The translations under genes were made by a program, and so were the position numbers. From QYOJ01 sp964449285 (GTDB lineage: Bacteria > Bacteroidota > Bacteroidia > Bacteroidales > FEN-979): 46,639 bases of DNA. This document shows, piece by piece, positions 1 through 7,966 of the stretch. The notes beneath the pieces were generated by a model. The model did not search any database. It was not told the origin of the DNA and worked only from the letters and a program-made list of their open reading frames with translations. Position 1 is the stretch's first letter, and the number at the start of each line of letters is the position of its first letter. The DNA lies in NCBI GenBank assembly GCA_964449285.1, contig CAYUZX010000021.1, positions 1-46,639 on the forward strand, in the 5' to 3' direction.

Positions 1-79
1 TCCTTCTCCCCGCCACCCACCACGCTATACGGCACGTTCGTTATCAGTTCAACCAGGCGAGTCTTCACCGTTTCCAGAG
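1..79 (-). other. Left-edge sequence downstream of the cupin gene
   Basis: No start codon and no complete gene is seen here. Read on the minus strand, positions 11 to 1 are the purine-rich GGGGAGAAGGA, which looks like a ribosome binding site for a gene whose start would lie just outside the window. That gene would be the fourth member of the Rrf2-ferredoxin-cupin operon. This is inference only. Confidence 0.3.
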
Positions 80-412
80 CTACCCCTTGATCATAGTTAA
101 TACCATTTTGAATTTTTCCGTTGCAATGACGCTATGCGGGATGCCGGCGGGCATGATGATCGTGTCGCCCGATTTCATTTGAAAGGGTTGATCATTGATT
201 CCAATCTCCGCCTCACCTTCGATCACTTGCACCATGGCGTCAAATGGCGCCGAATGGGTGCTTAGGCGCTGACCCTTGTCAAAGGCAAACAACGTGACAG
301 TGCCAACCGGTTTATCCAGAATCCGCTTGCTCACAATCCCTTCCAGGAAGTAGTCCACCTTCTCCGGAAAGCGGAATACATTCGAATGTTCAAACATGCT
401 CTTTTCCATCAT
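80..412 (-). CDS. Small cupin-domain protein
   Basis: A 110-residue single-domain cupin. The two cupin motifs are visible: a first strand region ending in HSAPFDAMVQVIEGEAEI, and a second motif with GDTIIMPAGIPHSV, which supplies the usual metal-binding His. Small cupins of this kind bind a metal and act as enzymes or sensors; the ligand cannot be read from the sequence. It is the last complete gene of a minus-strand group with the ferredoxin-type protein (45 bp upstream) and the Rrf2 regulator. That context suggests a role in redox or nitrosative stress handling, which is inference. Two adjacent ATG codons are available; the first is used here. Confidence 0.85.
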   Translation of the reverse strand: MMEKSMFEHSNVFRFPEKVDYFLEGIVSKRILDKPVGTVTLFAFDKGQRLSTHSAPFDAMVQVIEGEAEIGINDQPFQMKSGDTIIMPAGIPHSVIATEKFKMVLTMIKG

Positions 413-457
413 CTTTCTTTTTAATCAATTCGTTAATCATAATTAAAATGGCCCCTC

Positions 458-1366
458 TTATACCTCCTCTAATACATCTCCTTTGATCCCAACGATGCTC
501 CGTTTGATTTGGACATCCCTCCCTGCCTGCTTTCGGGCCGTTTCAGCCATCGCCAGCAATCCTCCGCAACAGGGAACCTCCATCATGATGACCGAAAGGG
601 AGTTGATCCGTGAATCCGCAATCATGGAAGAGAGTTTCTCCACGTAGGCCTCCTTGTTTGTATCCAACTTCGGACAGGCAATTGCCAACGATTTGCCTTT
701 CAGAAAGCGGGCATGGAAATTGCCCATGGCAAAGGGAACACAATCAGCTGTAAGCACAACATCTGCATCCCGGAAATAGGAGGCCTGGGGGTTAAGTAGA
801 TGAAGCTGTACAGGCCATTGTTTCAATTCTGATGGCAGGTCCATGTCGCCGGAACCTGCAGTGGGAGCTTCGCTCACCTCTGCCTGGTCGATCTTGAAGT
901 CCATCGCCATGGATCCCATACATCCGCATGCGACTGGCGCTGCCTGCTCCATCTCAGTGGGAATAACCTTATCTGGAAACCCAGCCATTGTGGGTCTCTT
1001 CAGATCAAACCCCTCTTCGCTCATATCGATATCGTTTTCTTTTAAATACTGAATAGCTACATTTAAAAAGTCAACTTCATTGTGATCACGCAGATGTTTC
1101 AGGTGGGCCAGGATCGTGTTTCTCCCTTTGGGAATGATCCGTTCCATTACCTTCCTTTCATTGTAGGGCTCGGCTTCCCTCTCAACAATGGTGATGGCTC
1201 CTTCGGGACAATGGCCGATGCAGGCCCCCAGCCCGTCGCAGAACAGATCGCTGATCAACCGGGCCTTATCGTCAATGATCTGAAGCGCTCCCTCCTGGCA
1301 ATTGGGGATACACAAACCACAACCGTTACAAAGCTCTTCATCAATTTCAATAATCTTTCTTTTCAT
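458..1366 (-). CDS. 4Fe-4S ferredoxin-type protein with C-terminal Cys-rich domain
   Basis: 302 residues. The N-terminus has two ferredoxin-like motifs: CNGCGLCIPNC (Cys 13, 16, 19, 23) and CDGLGACIGHC (Cys 43, 49, 53). In the second motif the usual second Cys is replaced by Leu, a pattern I recall as normal for this family. A central CGCMGSM segment and a C-terminal half with CVPF, CPKL and PCCGG could hold further metal or cluster ligands. The protein is soluble, with no signal peptide. It follows the Rrf2 regulator by 49 bp on the same strand and is probably co-transcribed. Such proteins often sit next to hydroxylamine reductase (hcp) or Rrf2 genes. A reductase-electron-donor role is plausible, but the exact reaction is unknown. 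Confidence 0.8.
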   Translation of the reverse strand: MKRKIIEIDEELCNGCGLCIPNCQEGALQIIDDKARLISDLFCDGLGACIGHCPEGAITIVEREAEPYNERKVMERIIPKGRNTILAHLKHLRDHNEVDFLNVAIQYLKENDIDMSEEGFDLKRPTMAGFPDKVIPTEMEQAAPVACGCMGSMAMDFKIDQAEVSEAPTAGSGDMDLPSELKQWPVQLHLLNPQASYFRDADVVLTADCVPFAMGNFHARFLKGKSLAIACPKLDTNKEAYVEKLSSMIADSRINSLSVIMMEVPCCGGLLAMAETARKQAGRDVQIKRSIVGIKGDVLEEV

Positions 1367-1415
1367 GATTAATTATGCATTTAAGTATTGCATTGCTTAT
1401 TTATATATAAAAAAA

Positions 1416-1814
1416 TTAGAGGTACTTATCCAAGGTCTGCTTTTTCAGGAATTTCTTAAACTCAGTTGTCATTGAATTGATTACCGTACCCATGATACAC
1501 TTGTCAAAGTTGCAAGCATCATAAGCCAGGGGACAATCGGTCTCTTCAATGGGTCCCTCAATTGCTTCATAAATACTCAGCAGGGTATAATCCCTGGGCT
1601 CCTTTTTCAACGAAAACCCTCCGGATGGTCCGCGTACCGACTTTAACATATCACTTTTCACAAGCCGCTGAAGGACTTTGGCTATATGGTTTTTAGAAAA
1701 TCCCGTAAACTCCGTGATCTTCACTACATTGATCCCATTTTCGGCACGGGCTATCAGCACCATGCTGTGAATGGCGATTGATGAGGCTTCTGATAGTGAG
1801 AAGATCTTAGACAT
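1416..1814 (-). CDS. Rrf2 family transcriptional regulator, probably Fe-S sensing
   Basis: 132 residues, the usual Rrf2 length. An N-terminal winged helix-turn-helix (about residues 1-80) includes the family signature LKSVRGPSGGFSL. The sensory loop carries Cys 94, 101 and 106, spaced C-x6-C-x4-C. That is close to, but not identical with, the three-Cys cluster site of IscR and NsrR, so an Fe-S cofactor is likely. It heads the minus-strand operon with the ferredoxin-type protein and cupin, and probably controls it and itself. A -7 element and a small palindrome lie just upstream of the gene. The signal (NO, O2 or iron) cannot be decided from sequence. Confidence 0.9.
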   Translation of the reverse strand: MSKIFSLSEASSIAIHSMVLIARAENGINVVKITEFTGFSKNHIAKVLQRLVKSDMLKSVRGPSGGFSLKKEPRDYTLLSIYEAIEGPIEETDCPLAYDACNFDKCIMGTVINSMTTEFKKFLKKQTLDKYL

Positions 1815-1827
1815 AAACCCTATTTAG

Positions 1828-1848
1828 GTATTTGAATACGCAAATGTA
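1828..1848 (-). promoter_or_regulatory. Promoter and candidate operator of the Rrf2 operon
   Basis: On the minus strand, TACATTTG (1848 to 1841) is an exact match to the Bacteroidota -7 element TAnnTTTG, 26 bp before the ATG. Directly downstream lies GTATT-TG-AATAC (1828-1839), a perfect short palindrome placed at the expected transcription start. It is a candidate autoregulatory operator; the operator role is inference. Confidence 0.5.
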
Positions 1849-1891
1849 AAATATATATTAATATGCTCCGACAAAAAAGTAAAAAAATAGT

Positions 1892-1899
1892 TAAGTTTG
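1892..1899 (+). promoter_or_regulatory. -7 promoter element of the RNA methyltransferase gene
   Basis: TAAGTTTG matches TAnnTTTG exactly and lies 24 bp before the ATG at 1924. No clear -33 TTTG is seen. The position supports the ATG at 1924 over an in-frame start at 1897, which would overlap this element. Confidence 0.45.
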
Positions 1900-1923
1900 T
1901 TTCCAAATCCCGCTTTATCAGTT

Positions 1924-2748
1924 ATGAATAAACTAATTACCAGTATACAGAATCCGTTGATTAAACAACTCCTCTCCCTCCATGAAAAATCAAGGGAGAG
2001 AAAGAAAGCAAACCTAATGGTGATTGAGGGGACACGGGAGATCTCCCTGGCCATAAAGGCAGGGTATCGATTTACTGCGCTGCTACACTGTCCGGATTTA
2101 TTGCCTAAAGCCCAATTTCATGAATTATACCCATCGGATCAGATTTCGTGTGAGGTGACTGAAATATCCATTGATGTCTTTAATCGTCTTGCCTATCGCA
2201 AAGATAACGGAGGAGTGATTGCCTGCTCAGAGGCACAACCAAAATCTCTTTCAAATCTTAGCTTGCCTGATTCACCTCTAATTCTAGTCCTGGAATCTGT
2301 GGAAAAACCGGGGAACCTGGGAGCCATTCTCCGAACTGCAGATGCTGCAGGCATCTCTGCTATCATCCTGTGTGATCCGCAAACAGACCTTTTCAATCCG
2401 AATACAATACGTGCCAGTTTGGGCACTATTTTTACCAATCAAATGGCTATGGCTTCAACAACCGATACGATAATCTGGCTTCAGGAAAAAGGGATTCAAC
2501 TAGTTGCTGCGGCACTGACCGGTACAACCTGGTACCATGAAGCTGATTTCACCCCTTCTTCGGCCATCATTATGGGCTCTGAAGCATTTGGGCTCTCCGA
2601 AAGATGGTTATCTGCAGCCGATACCTGCATCAAAATACCCATGAATGGAACGGTCGACTCTCTGAATGTCTCTACATCGGCAGCTATTCTTGTTTTTGAA
2701 GCAATGCGTCAACGCGGGTTCACTTGTACTTCTCGTCTTCCTGCTTGA
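1924..2748 (+). CDS. TrmH/SpoU family RNA 2'-O-methyltransferase
   Basis: 274 residues from the ATG at 1924 (MNKLITSIQNP). It has an N-terminal substrate-binding region and a C-terminal SPOUT methyltransferase fold with its three motifs: LESVEKPGNLGAILRTADA, IIMGSEAFGLS, and IPMNGTVDSLNVSTSAAI. These form the trefoil-knot SAM site and place it among enzymes that methylate the 2'-OH of a tRNA or rRNA nucleotide. Which nucleotide is modified cannot be told; it resembles the TrmH/RlmB/TsnR group. The end overlaps the convergent pseudouridine synthase gene by 29 bp. Confidence 0.9.
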   Translation: MNKLITSIQNPLIKQLLSLHEKSRERKKANLMVIEGTREISLAIKAGYRFTALLHCPDLLPKAQFHELYPSDQISCEVTEISIDVFNRLAYRKDNGGVIACSEAQPKSLSNLSLPDSPLILVLESVEKPGNLGAILRTADAAGISAIILCDPQTDLFNPNTIRASLGTIFTNQMAMASTTDTIIWLQEKGIQLVAAALTGTTWYHEADFTPSSAIIMGSEAFGLSERWLSAADTCIKIPMNGTVDSLNVSTSAAILVFEAMRQRGFTCTSRLPA

Positions 2749-3595
2749 TCACGAGGAAACTTTTAGGCATTTTACTTTTAAACTCCAGCGCTTCTCCTGT
2801 TGCCGGATGGTTTATTGCGAGATAATAAGCATGCAATCGGATTCTCCTCTCGAAACGGTCGTCGGCCCCATACTTTCTGTCTCCCACCACAGGGCAATCC
2901 ATTTCCGACAGGTGAACCCTGATCTGGTTCTTGCGACCTGTTTCAAGCTCAACCTCCAGCAACGTATAATCAGGGCTTCTATCCATAACCTTATAGTGCG
3001 TTACTGCCAGTTTTGCGTTTTCTGATACCCTTCCCGAAAACATCTTCTGGTTGTTTCCCTGCACCAGCCAGCTTCGGATAGTACCTTTATCCTCTTCCGG
3101 AGAACCCTCAACCAATGCATAGTATAACTTCCGGGTATTTTGCCAATCGTTTTTCAGTTTCTGTTGCAGCTCTTCCGTTTTTGCAAACACCAATAGCCCC
3201 GAAACTTCCCTATCGAGCCGGTGTACCACATAGAGCCTCTCCTTGCCATCCGAATTCTCTTTCACATACTCCAGCAACTCCTTATAGAATGATGTTCCAC
3301 CCAATCCACGCTCTCCTACTGTGAGTAAACCCGCCGGTTTTTCTGCAACCAACAGGTAATTGTCTTCATAGGCAACTGGATAGGGAGGGTTTATCTTGCT
3401 ACGATGAACAACCTGTTTGATATACTCCACTGCATCACCAGGATTTACCTTCGCAGCAGGATTGGTGTTCATCTTGCCATTCACCTTCACGTTTCCATGA
3501 GCGATTATCTTCTTAACCGTTGTTTTGGATGCATCCCTGAACTCGTTAAGGAGTAGCTCGCTCAATGTCATGGGTGCAGATACATGAATAATCAT
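2720..3595 (-). CDS. RluA family pseudouridine synthase
   Basis: 291 residues. The N-terminal S4 RNA-binding domain (about 15-60) contains LLNEFRDASKTTVKKIIAHG. It is followed by the RluA catalytic domain with the motif YVVHRLDREVSGLLVFAKT, whose HRLDR Asp is the catalytic residue converting uridine to pseudouridine in rRNA or tRNA. The C-terminal motif LETGRKNQIRVHLSEMDCPVVGD is also present. Its ATG overlaps the TGA of the preceding endonuclease-fold gene (ATGA), suggesting translational coupling. The 3' end overlaps the convergent methyltransferase gene. The target position is not determinable. Confidence 0.92.
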   Translation of the reverse strand: MIIHVSAPMTLSELLLNEFRDASKTTVKKIIAHGNVKVNGKMNTNPAAKVNPGDAVEYIKQVVHRSKINPPYPVAYEDNYLLVAEKPAGLLTVGERGLGGTSFYKELLEYVKENSDGKERLYVVHRLDREVSGLLVFAKTEELQQKLKNDWQNTRKLYYALVEGSPEEDKGTIRSWLVQGNNQKMFSGRVSENAKLAVTHYKVMDRSPDYTLLEVELETGRKNQIRVHLSEMDCPVVGDRKYGADDRFERRIRLHAYYLAINHPATGEALEFKSKMPKSFLVIKQEDEKYK

Positions 3596-4668
3596 ATGGA
3601 TGGGTGTAAAGCAATTTGTAAATAGGCCGGTTGATGATCAGATTGGTCAAAACCGGTAGGGAGTGTATGAACATCAAGTACCTCTATATTCGGAGATACC
3701 AGGAAAAAATCGATAATCGTGACAGGTGTTGATCCACGCTGATAAGCACTATCTAAGTCCCGGTTAGTAGGGTATTTTGGGTCATAGGCAAATTCCCATT
3801 CCGGGAAGAATGTGCTCATGTCAATAAATTCATCCTGTTTGGGCCGGTCCCCTGTATTGATCTCTTCCGTATCAAATCCAGGTGGGTTTGCATTCCAGTC
3901 GCCACCCGCCACCAAGAAGTTTCCGGCATTATATTCGGAAAGCATGAAATGCCTTATCATCTCCATCTCCCCTTTGCGGAGCACGCCTCCCGTGTCAAAT
4001 GCTGAGTTGTGGATGTTGATCATCACCAGTTGATGGCTATCGGGCAGGAAATACCGGGAAACCATAAAACACCGTTTCAGGTAGAACAGGCGGTCAGGCC
4101 ATGGAACATGCTTGTCAAAGCCATAACGGGTTACTTCATCAGGAAAATACCGGGAACAGGTTACAAGTCCGGATGTAACCCTACCCATGGGGTTCGTGAC
4201 AGGTACCGGGACGAACCGGCAGTTGTAGTTGGTACTATATGAGATACAAAAACCGGGGAGCATGGATTTAAATGAATCAACTTCATCAAGATAGTAACTT
4301 CGTTTTGAATTCCTATCAACCTCCTGGAGTAAAATAAAATCCACGCTGTCATGCTCCCTGAGGAGGTTTCCGATTCCGGTTATTGATTGATCAAAATAGG
4401 ATTTTTCAGGCCGCACCCGTTTCCCACCGTCGTAAAAGAAATCCATCTCTTTACCCAGCCCGCCGTACCCGATGTTCCATATCATCACCGAAAACATGGT
4501 AGTTGAATCTATCTGTAACGAAGGAGCTCCTGCAACCTCCACAGGTTCAATTGGATCCGGTTGATATTCAGTGAAGATGCTGAAGATAAAAAAAACTCCT
4601 CCTATTCCCACAACCAATCCTATTATCGCTCCAAAGGTCCACATAATCACGGTGCGTAATGGTTTCAT
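3592..4668 (-). CDS. Membrane-anchored endonuclease/exonuclease/phosphatase-fold protein
   Basis: 358 residues from the ATG at 4668 (MKPLRTVIMW). An N-terminal hydrophobic helix (about 10-32) anchors it or acts as a signal. The EEP fold is shown by MIWNIGYGG, ILLQEVDRNS (metal-binding Glu), VAGGDWNANP (the D-x-N pair) and the closing DQSDHQPAYL (catalytic His). Such proteins cleave phosphodiester or phosphomonoester bonds in nucleic acids, lipids or sugar phosphates; the substrate is unknown. A longer in-frame start at 4731 would run over the divergent LysE gene start and lacks the signal-like N-terminus, so it is rejected. Confidence 0.85.
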   Translation of the reverse strand: MKPLRTVIMWTFGAIIGLVVGIGGVFFIFSIFTEYQPDPIEPVEVAGAPSLQIDSTTMFSVMIWNIGYGGLGKEMDFFYDGGKRVRPEKSYFDQSITGIGNLLREHDSVDFILLQEVDRNSKRSYYLDEVDSFKSMLPGFCISYSTNYNCRFVPVPVTNPMGRVTSGLVTCSRYFPDEVTRYGFDKHVPWPDRLFYLKRCFMVSRYFLPDSHQLVMINIHNSAFDTGGVLRKGEMEMIRHFMLSEYNAGNFLVAGGDWNANPPGFDTEEINTGDRPKQDEFIDMSTFFPEWEFAYDPKYPTNRDLDSAYQRGSTPVTIIDFFLVSPNIEVLDVHTLPTGFDQSDHQPAYLQIALHPSI

Positions 4669-4718
4669 TCTTACATGGTATCGCACGAAAGTAGTTAATT
4701 TTTCGTAACATTGTATCC

Positions 4719-5393
4719 ATGATTCGACCACTCGTTGAAGGGCTTTTTCTGGGACTGACCGTAGCTATTATCATTGGTCCGGCCATGATTGCATTGGTCC
4801 AGACCAGCATCAAGTATGGAGCCTGGCATGGAATATACCTGGCACTGGGAATTTTTTCAAGCGACCTGACGATTGTTGTAGGCAGTTATTTCGGCGCATC
4901 ACAAATTCTTGGGAATCCAAAAAGTCACTTGGTCCTTGGAATCATCGGCGGGGCTATCCTGGTGCTCTTCGGCATCGGAACCCTGATCAGGAAAGTTCCT
5001 GAAACCGAGACTGTTGAGGCGATCCGAGAGCTGAAATTCAAGCGCAATGGATTCTTTACGTATTTTTTCAAGGGGTACTTTCTGAACCTGGCCAATCCCT
5101 CTATCTGGTTTTTCTGGGTCACCTCTGTTGTCGCTATCAACTCCAGCTACGGAGGAAATAGCAATAAAGTTGCCTTTTTCTTTGCCGGCACCCTGCTGAT
5201 GGTGTTGATGACCGATATTCTGAAAGCGGTTCTGGCCAATAAAATCCGAAGCGCTATCAGTCCGCAGGTAAAACTCTGGATCAACCGGATCGCCGGGATT
5301 CTTTTCCTGATCATCGGGTTGTTTGTGATCGGAAGTTCAATCTCTGAGTATTTCTACGGAATCTCATTATTAAACGGACAATTAACCCAATAA
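4719..5393 (+). CDS. LysE family amino acid / small-molecule exporter
   Basis: 224 residues with about six transmembrane helices. It begins with the typical LysE/RhtB entry (FLGLTVAIIIGPAMIALVQTSIKYG) and has the conserved NLANPSIWFFW segment in the middle. The family exports amino acids or related metabolites by proton antiport across the inner membrane; the substrate here is unknown. It diverges from the endonuclease-fold gene with only 50 bp between starts. It is followed after 11 bp by the HdeD-like gene, so the two are probably one transcript. Confidence 0.88.
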   Translation: MIRPLVEGLFLGLTVAIIIGPAMIALVQTSIKYGAWHGIYLALGIFSSDLTIVVGSYFGASQILGNPKSHLVLGIIGGAILVLFGIGTLIRKVPETETVEAIRELKFKRNGFFTYFFKGYFLNLANPSIWFFWVTSVVAINSSYGGNSNKVAFFFAGTLLMVLMTDILKAVLANKIRSAISPQVKLWINRIAGILFLIIGLFVIGSSISEYFYGISLLNGQLTQ

Positions 5394-5404
5394 ATAAAAC
5401 AATC

Positions 5405-5983
5405 ATGGAACAAAAAAGTAAAAAAAACTGGTGGTTTCTGTTAATCAACGGATTGATCGCAATCCTGTTCGGAATCTTTCTTCTCTTTTTTGATACAGAC
5501 ATGATCAAGGCGCTCATGGTTTATATCGGAATCGGGGTCGCTGTTGTTGGTGTATTCCTGTTATTAGCAGCTATCCGGAATATCAAAGCAGATAAACATG
5601 CCGGCATGCTTCTGTTTGAATCGATCCTTACACTGGTAATCGGTTTGATCCTGGTCTTATTCCCATCGTTCTCACTGAAATTCTTCCTGATAATTATTGG
5701 TGTGTGGGCAGTCATTCTTGGCATCGTTCAGCTAGCGATTTTGATCAACATCAAAGAGAAAATAGCCAGTAAGAACATCCTGCTTTTCAACGGACTTCTA
5801 ACAATCGTTCTGGGTGTGATGCTTTTTTTTGACCCGATAACCACCATAGGATTCCTGTTAAAGATACTGGGAGCATTTGCCATTATTTTTGGCATCCTGA
5901 TGATCTACTTCGGGTTTGTGTTGAAGACGATAAAGGTTGTTATTGAAGGGACTTTGCCAGATTCAGAGAAAAAAGAAGAGTAG
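5405..5983 (+). CDS. HdeD-like DUF308 membrane protein
   Basis: 192 residues, almost entirely hydrophobic, with about six helices arranged as repeated pairs (GLIAILFGIFLLFFD, SILTLVIGLILVLFP, GLLTIVLGVMLFFDP). This repeat matches the DUF308/HdeD family, linked to acid resistance in enterobacteria but of unknown mechanism. A charged tail ends the protein. It lies 11 bp after the LysE gene and converges on the LytTR regulator with 9 bp between stop codons. Confidence 0.85.
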   Translation: MEQKSKKNWWFLLINGLIAILFGIFLLFFDTDMIKALMVYIGIGVAVVGVFLLLAAIRNIKADKHAGMLLFESILTLVIGLILVLFPSFSLKFFLIIIGVWAVILGIVQLAILINIKEKIASKNILLFNGLLTIVLGVMLFFDPITTIGFLLKILGAFAIIFGILMIYFGFVLKTIKVVIEGTLPDSEKKEE

Positions 5984-5992
5984 TTCCTTGAA

Positions 5993-6712
5993 TTATCCAG
6001 CTTTTACAAGCTTTTCAAACTCCATTTTGTAGTTTGATCCAATAGGGACAAACTTATCTTTAATCCTGACCTGGTTTCCTTCGATCATGTCTACTTTGGA
6101 GAGCGAGATAAGGTAGGACTTGTGTACCCTGGGGAACCTGGTGGGGGGAAGGATGGTTTCGATGTGTTTCAATGACTGGTAACTTACAATCATCCGTTCA
6201 GATGTGAAGATCTTTACGTAATCCCCTAGAGCCTCCACATAGAGCAGGTCGTTGAGATTAACCTTGTACGTTTTCTTGCCTGATTTTACAAATACGAATT
6301 GTTCTTCGGAAGACTGTTCACTTTTCACGCCCGGGTCATCCTGATAATTCTGGGTAGTCAGAACATCCTGCGCTTTATGTACCGCTTTTAAAAACCGGTC
6401 AAATCCAAAAGGCTTCATCAGATAATCCACCACGTCCAGTTCATACCCTTCGAGTGCATATTCGGCATATGCAGTGGTGATAATTACCAGGGGGGGATGC
6501 TTCATGGTTTTCAGAAAATCGATACCGCTTAGTTTGGGCATGTTGATATCCAGAAACATCAAGTCTATCTTCTGTTGGTGTAAGAACTCGATCGCTTCCA
6601 CTGCCTGGTTACACTTCCCAACGATCTCGAGAAAAGGTAAATCCTGGGCATACTTTTCGATCACCCGCTGGGCAAGGGGTTCATCGTCGATTATGAGGCA
6701 TTTGATTTTCAT
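5993..6712 (-). CDS. LytTR family response regulator
   Basis: 239 residues from the ATG at 6712 (MKIKCLIIDDEPLAQ). The receiver domain (1-120) contains the acidic pair DD at 9-10, the phosphoacceptor Asp 55 in FLDINMPKLSG, and a conserved K in the MKPFGF motif. The C-terminal LytTR DNA-binding domain (about 145-239) has VKSGKKTYKVNLNDLLYVEA and FPRVHKSYLISL. It is the partner of the histidine kinase 5 bp upstream in the same operon. It probably regulates genes for envelope or surface functions, but no target is evident here. Confidence 0.95.
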   Translation of the reverse strand: MKIKCLIIDDEPLAQRVIEKYAQDLPFLEIVGKCNQAVEAIEFLHQQKIDLMFLDINMPKLSGIDFLKTMKHPPLVIITTAYAEYALEGYELDVVDYLMKPFGFDRFLKAVHKAQDVLTTQNYQDDPGVKSEQSSEEQFVFVKSGKKTYKVNLNDLLYVEALGDYVKIFTSERMIVSYQSLKHIETILPPTRFPRVHKSYLISLSKVDMIEGNQVRIKDKFVPIGSNYKMEFEKLVKAG

Positions 6713-6717
6713 GGCTT

Positions 6718-7764
6718 CTAAATACAAATACAAAGTTCAACACGATAGGTGGTTCCGGAATTTATGATACGTAATTCATGCTTGCCCGGATAGAGCAGTT
6801 CCAGGCGTTTCTTCACATTCTTTAGTCCGAAACCAGCCGATATATTCTCCTCCAAAGATACGGAAGCATCTGTATTATTCTCAATGGTAAATTCAACACG
6901 ATCAGGTGTCTCTACATTAAAATCAATGTGAATATAGGGCTTCTGTGCTTTGGCTTTGCATCCGTGCTTGAATGCGTTTTCAATAAACGCAATAAAAAGT
7001 AATGGATCGATCCTCGTATTCAGGTGGTCTCCTTTCACATTAAATGTCAGCTTAAGATGCTCGTCCGTGCGCATCTGTTCCAGGTAGACGTAGCTTTTCA
7101 GAAAATCGAGTTGCTTTTTCAAAGGGACCTGATTATCCTGCGATTCGTAGATCACATAGCGCATCAACTCCGAGAGTTTCAGGATCATCTCAGACGTTTT
7201 CTCCGATTTGTCCAGGCTTAGCGCATAGAGACTGTTCAGGGTATTGAAGAAAAAATGGGGATTTACCTGCGATTTCAGTGCCTGAAGTTCAGTCTTGACC
7301 TTTTGACCCTCTACCTCTTTCACTTTTATCTCAGCATCCTGAAGGGCAATGGAGTCACGCATAAATTTCAGCAACGAAGTGACAATCAGAAATAGGGAGA
7401 TAAGGATCATTTCGGCAATCGCTTCGTTGATAAACTCCGGATGGTCCTCTTCAAAGATGTGTGAAGTGAAGTAGTTGAGCAAGATAAAGAGCAGGATGTT
7501 CCCAACCTGAAGGATCGAAAAGAGAATGAACCTTCTCTTTTTAAAGAATTTCGGGATCAGCCATAAGAGATTAATATAGACCGATACTGCAAGAAAAAAG
7601 ACCGAAATAAGGATCGAAGCAGCCGTGCGCAGGTCAACCTCCCCTATCCTGAATTCCCGTGTATAGAAAAGTAACAGCAGAAAGAACGCGATGCTGACAA
7701 TCCAGAAAAGAATATGAGGAATGACAAAACGCTCCTTCAGGTGATTAAAAAACCGTTTTAACAT
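6718..7764 (-). CDS. LytS/YehU-type sensor histidine kinase
   Basis: 348 residues. Four transmembrane helices fill the first 135 residues (about 13-34, 48-70, 80-98, 117-134), with no sizeable extracellular domain. A short coiled coil follows, then the His_kinase motif LKSQVNPHFFFNTLNSLYAL with phosphoacceptor His 170. A HATPase region carries FIENAFKHG (N box) and SAGFGLKNVKKRLELLY (G box). It pairs with the LytTR regulator directly downstream. The signal is likely membrane-derived, which is inference. Confidence 0.94.
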   Translation of the reverse strand: MLKRFFNHLKERFVIPHILFWIVSIAFFLLLLFYTREFRIGEVDLRTAASILISVFFLAVSVYINLLWLIPKFFKKRRFILFSILQVGNILLFILLNYFTSHIFEEDHPEFINEAIAEMILISLFLIVTSLLKFMRDSIALQDAEIKVKEVEGQKVKTELQALKSQVNPHFFFNTLNSLYALSLDKSEKTSEMILKLSELMRYVIYESQDNQVPLKKQLDFLKSYVYLEQMRTDEHLKLTFNVKGDHLNTRIDPLLFIAFIENAFKHGCKAKAQKPYIHIDFNVETPDRVEFTIENNTDASVSLEENISAGFGLKNVKKRLELLYPGKHELRIINSGTTYRVELCICI

Positions 7765-7784
7765 AAATTACCTGTTGATGACTG

Positions 7785-7827
7785 CAAAGATGGAAATTAC
7801 CCTGATGCCAGTCAATTTTTTTTGACT
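7785..7827 (-). promoter_or_regulatory. Promoter and inverted repeat upstream of the LytS/LytT operon
   Basis: On the minus strand, a TTG (7815-7813) is followed after 20 bp by CATCTTTG (7792-7785), a 7/8 match to the -7 element. The TTG lies within the perfect inverted repeat AGTCAA-N6-TTGACT (7810-7827), which could be an operator. The start codon is 20 bp downstream of the -7 box. Confidence 0.4.
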
Positions 7828-7966
7828 ACCTGCCGTTTTTGCCTGATATTGCCCGCTTCGGGAAGGATGATCGTATATATCGAGGATACAGCTCATTTAT
7901 CTAAAAAAACCCTGTTTAGAAAATTGTGTGTAATATTGTATCTTCATTCAATAAATCACTGACATT

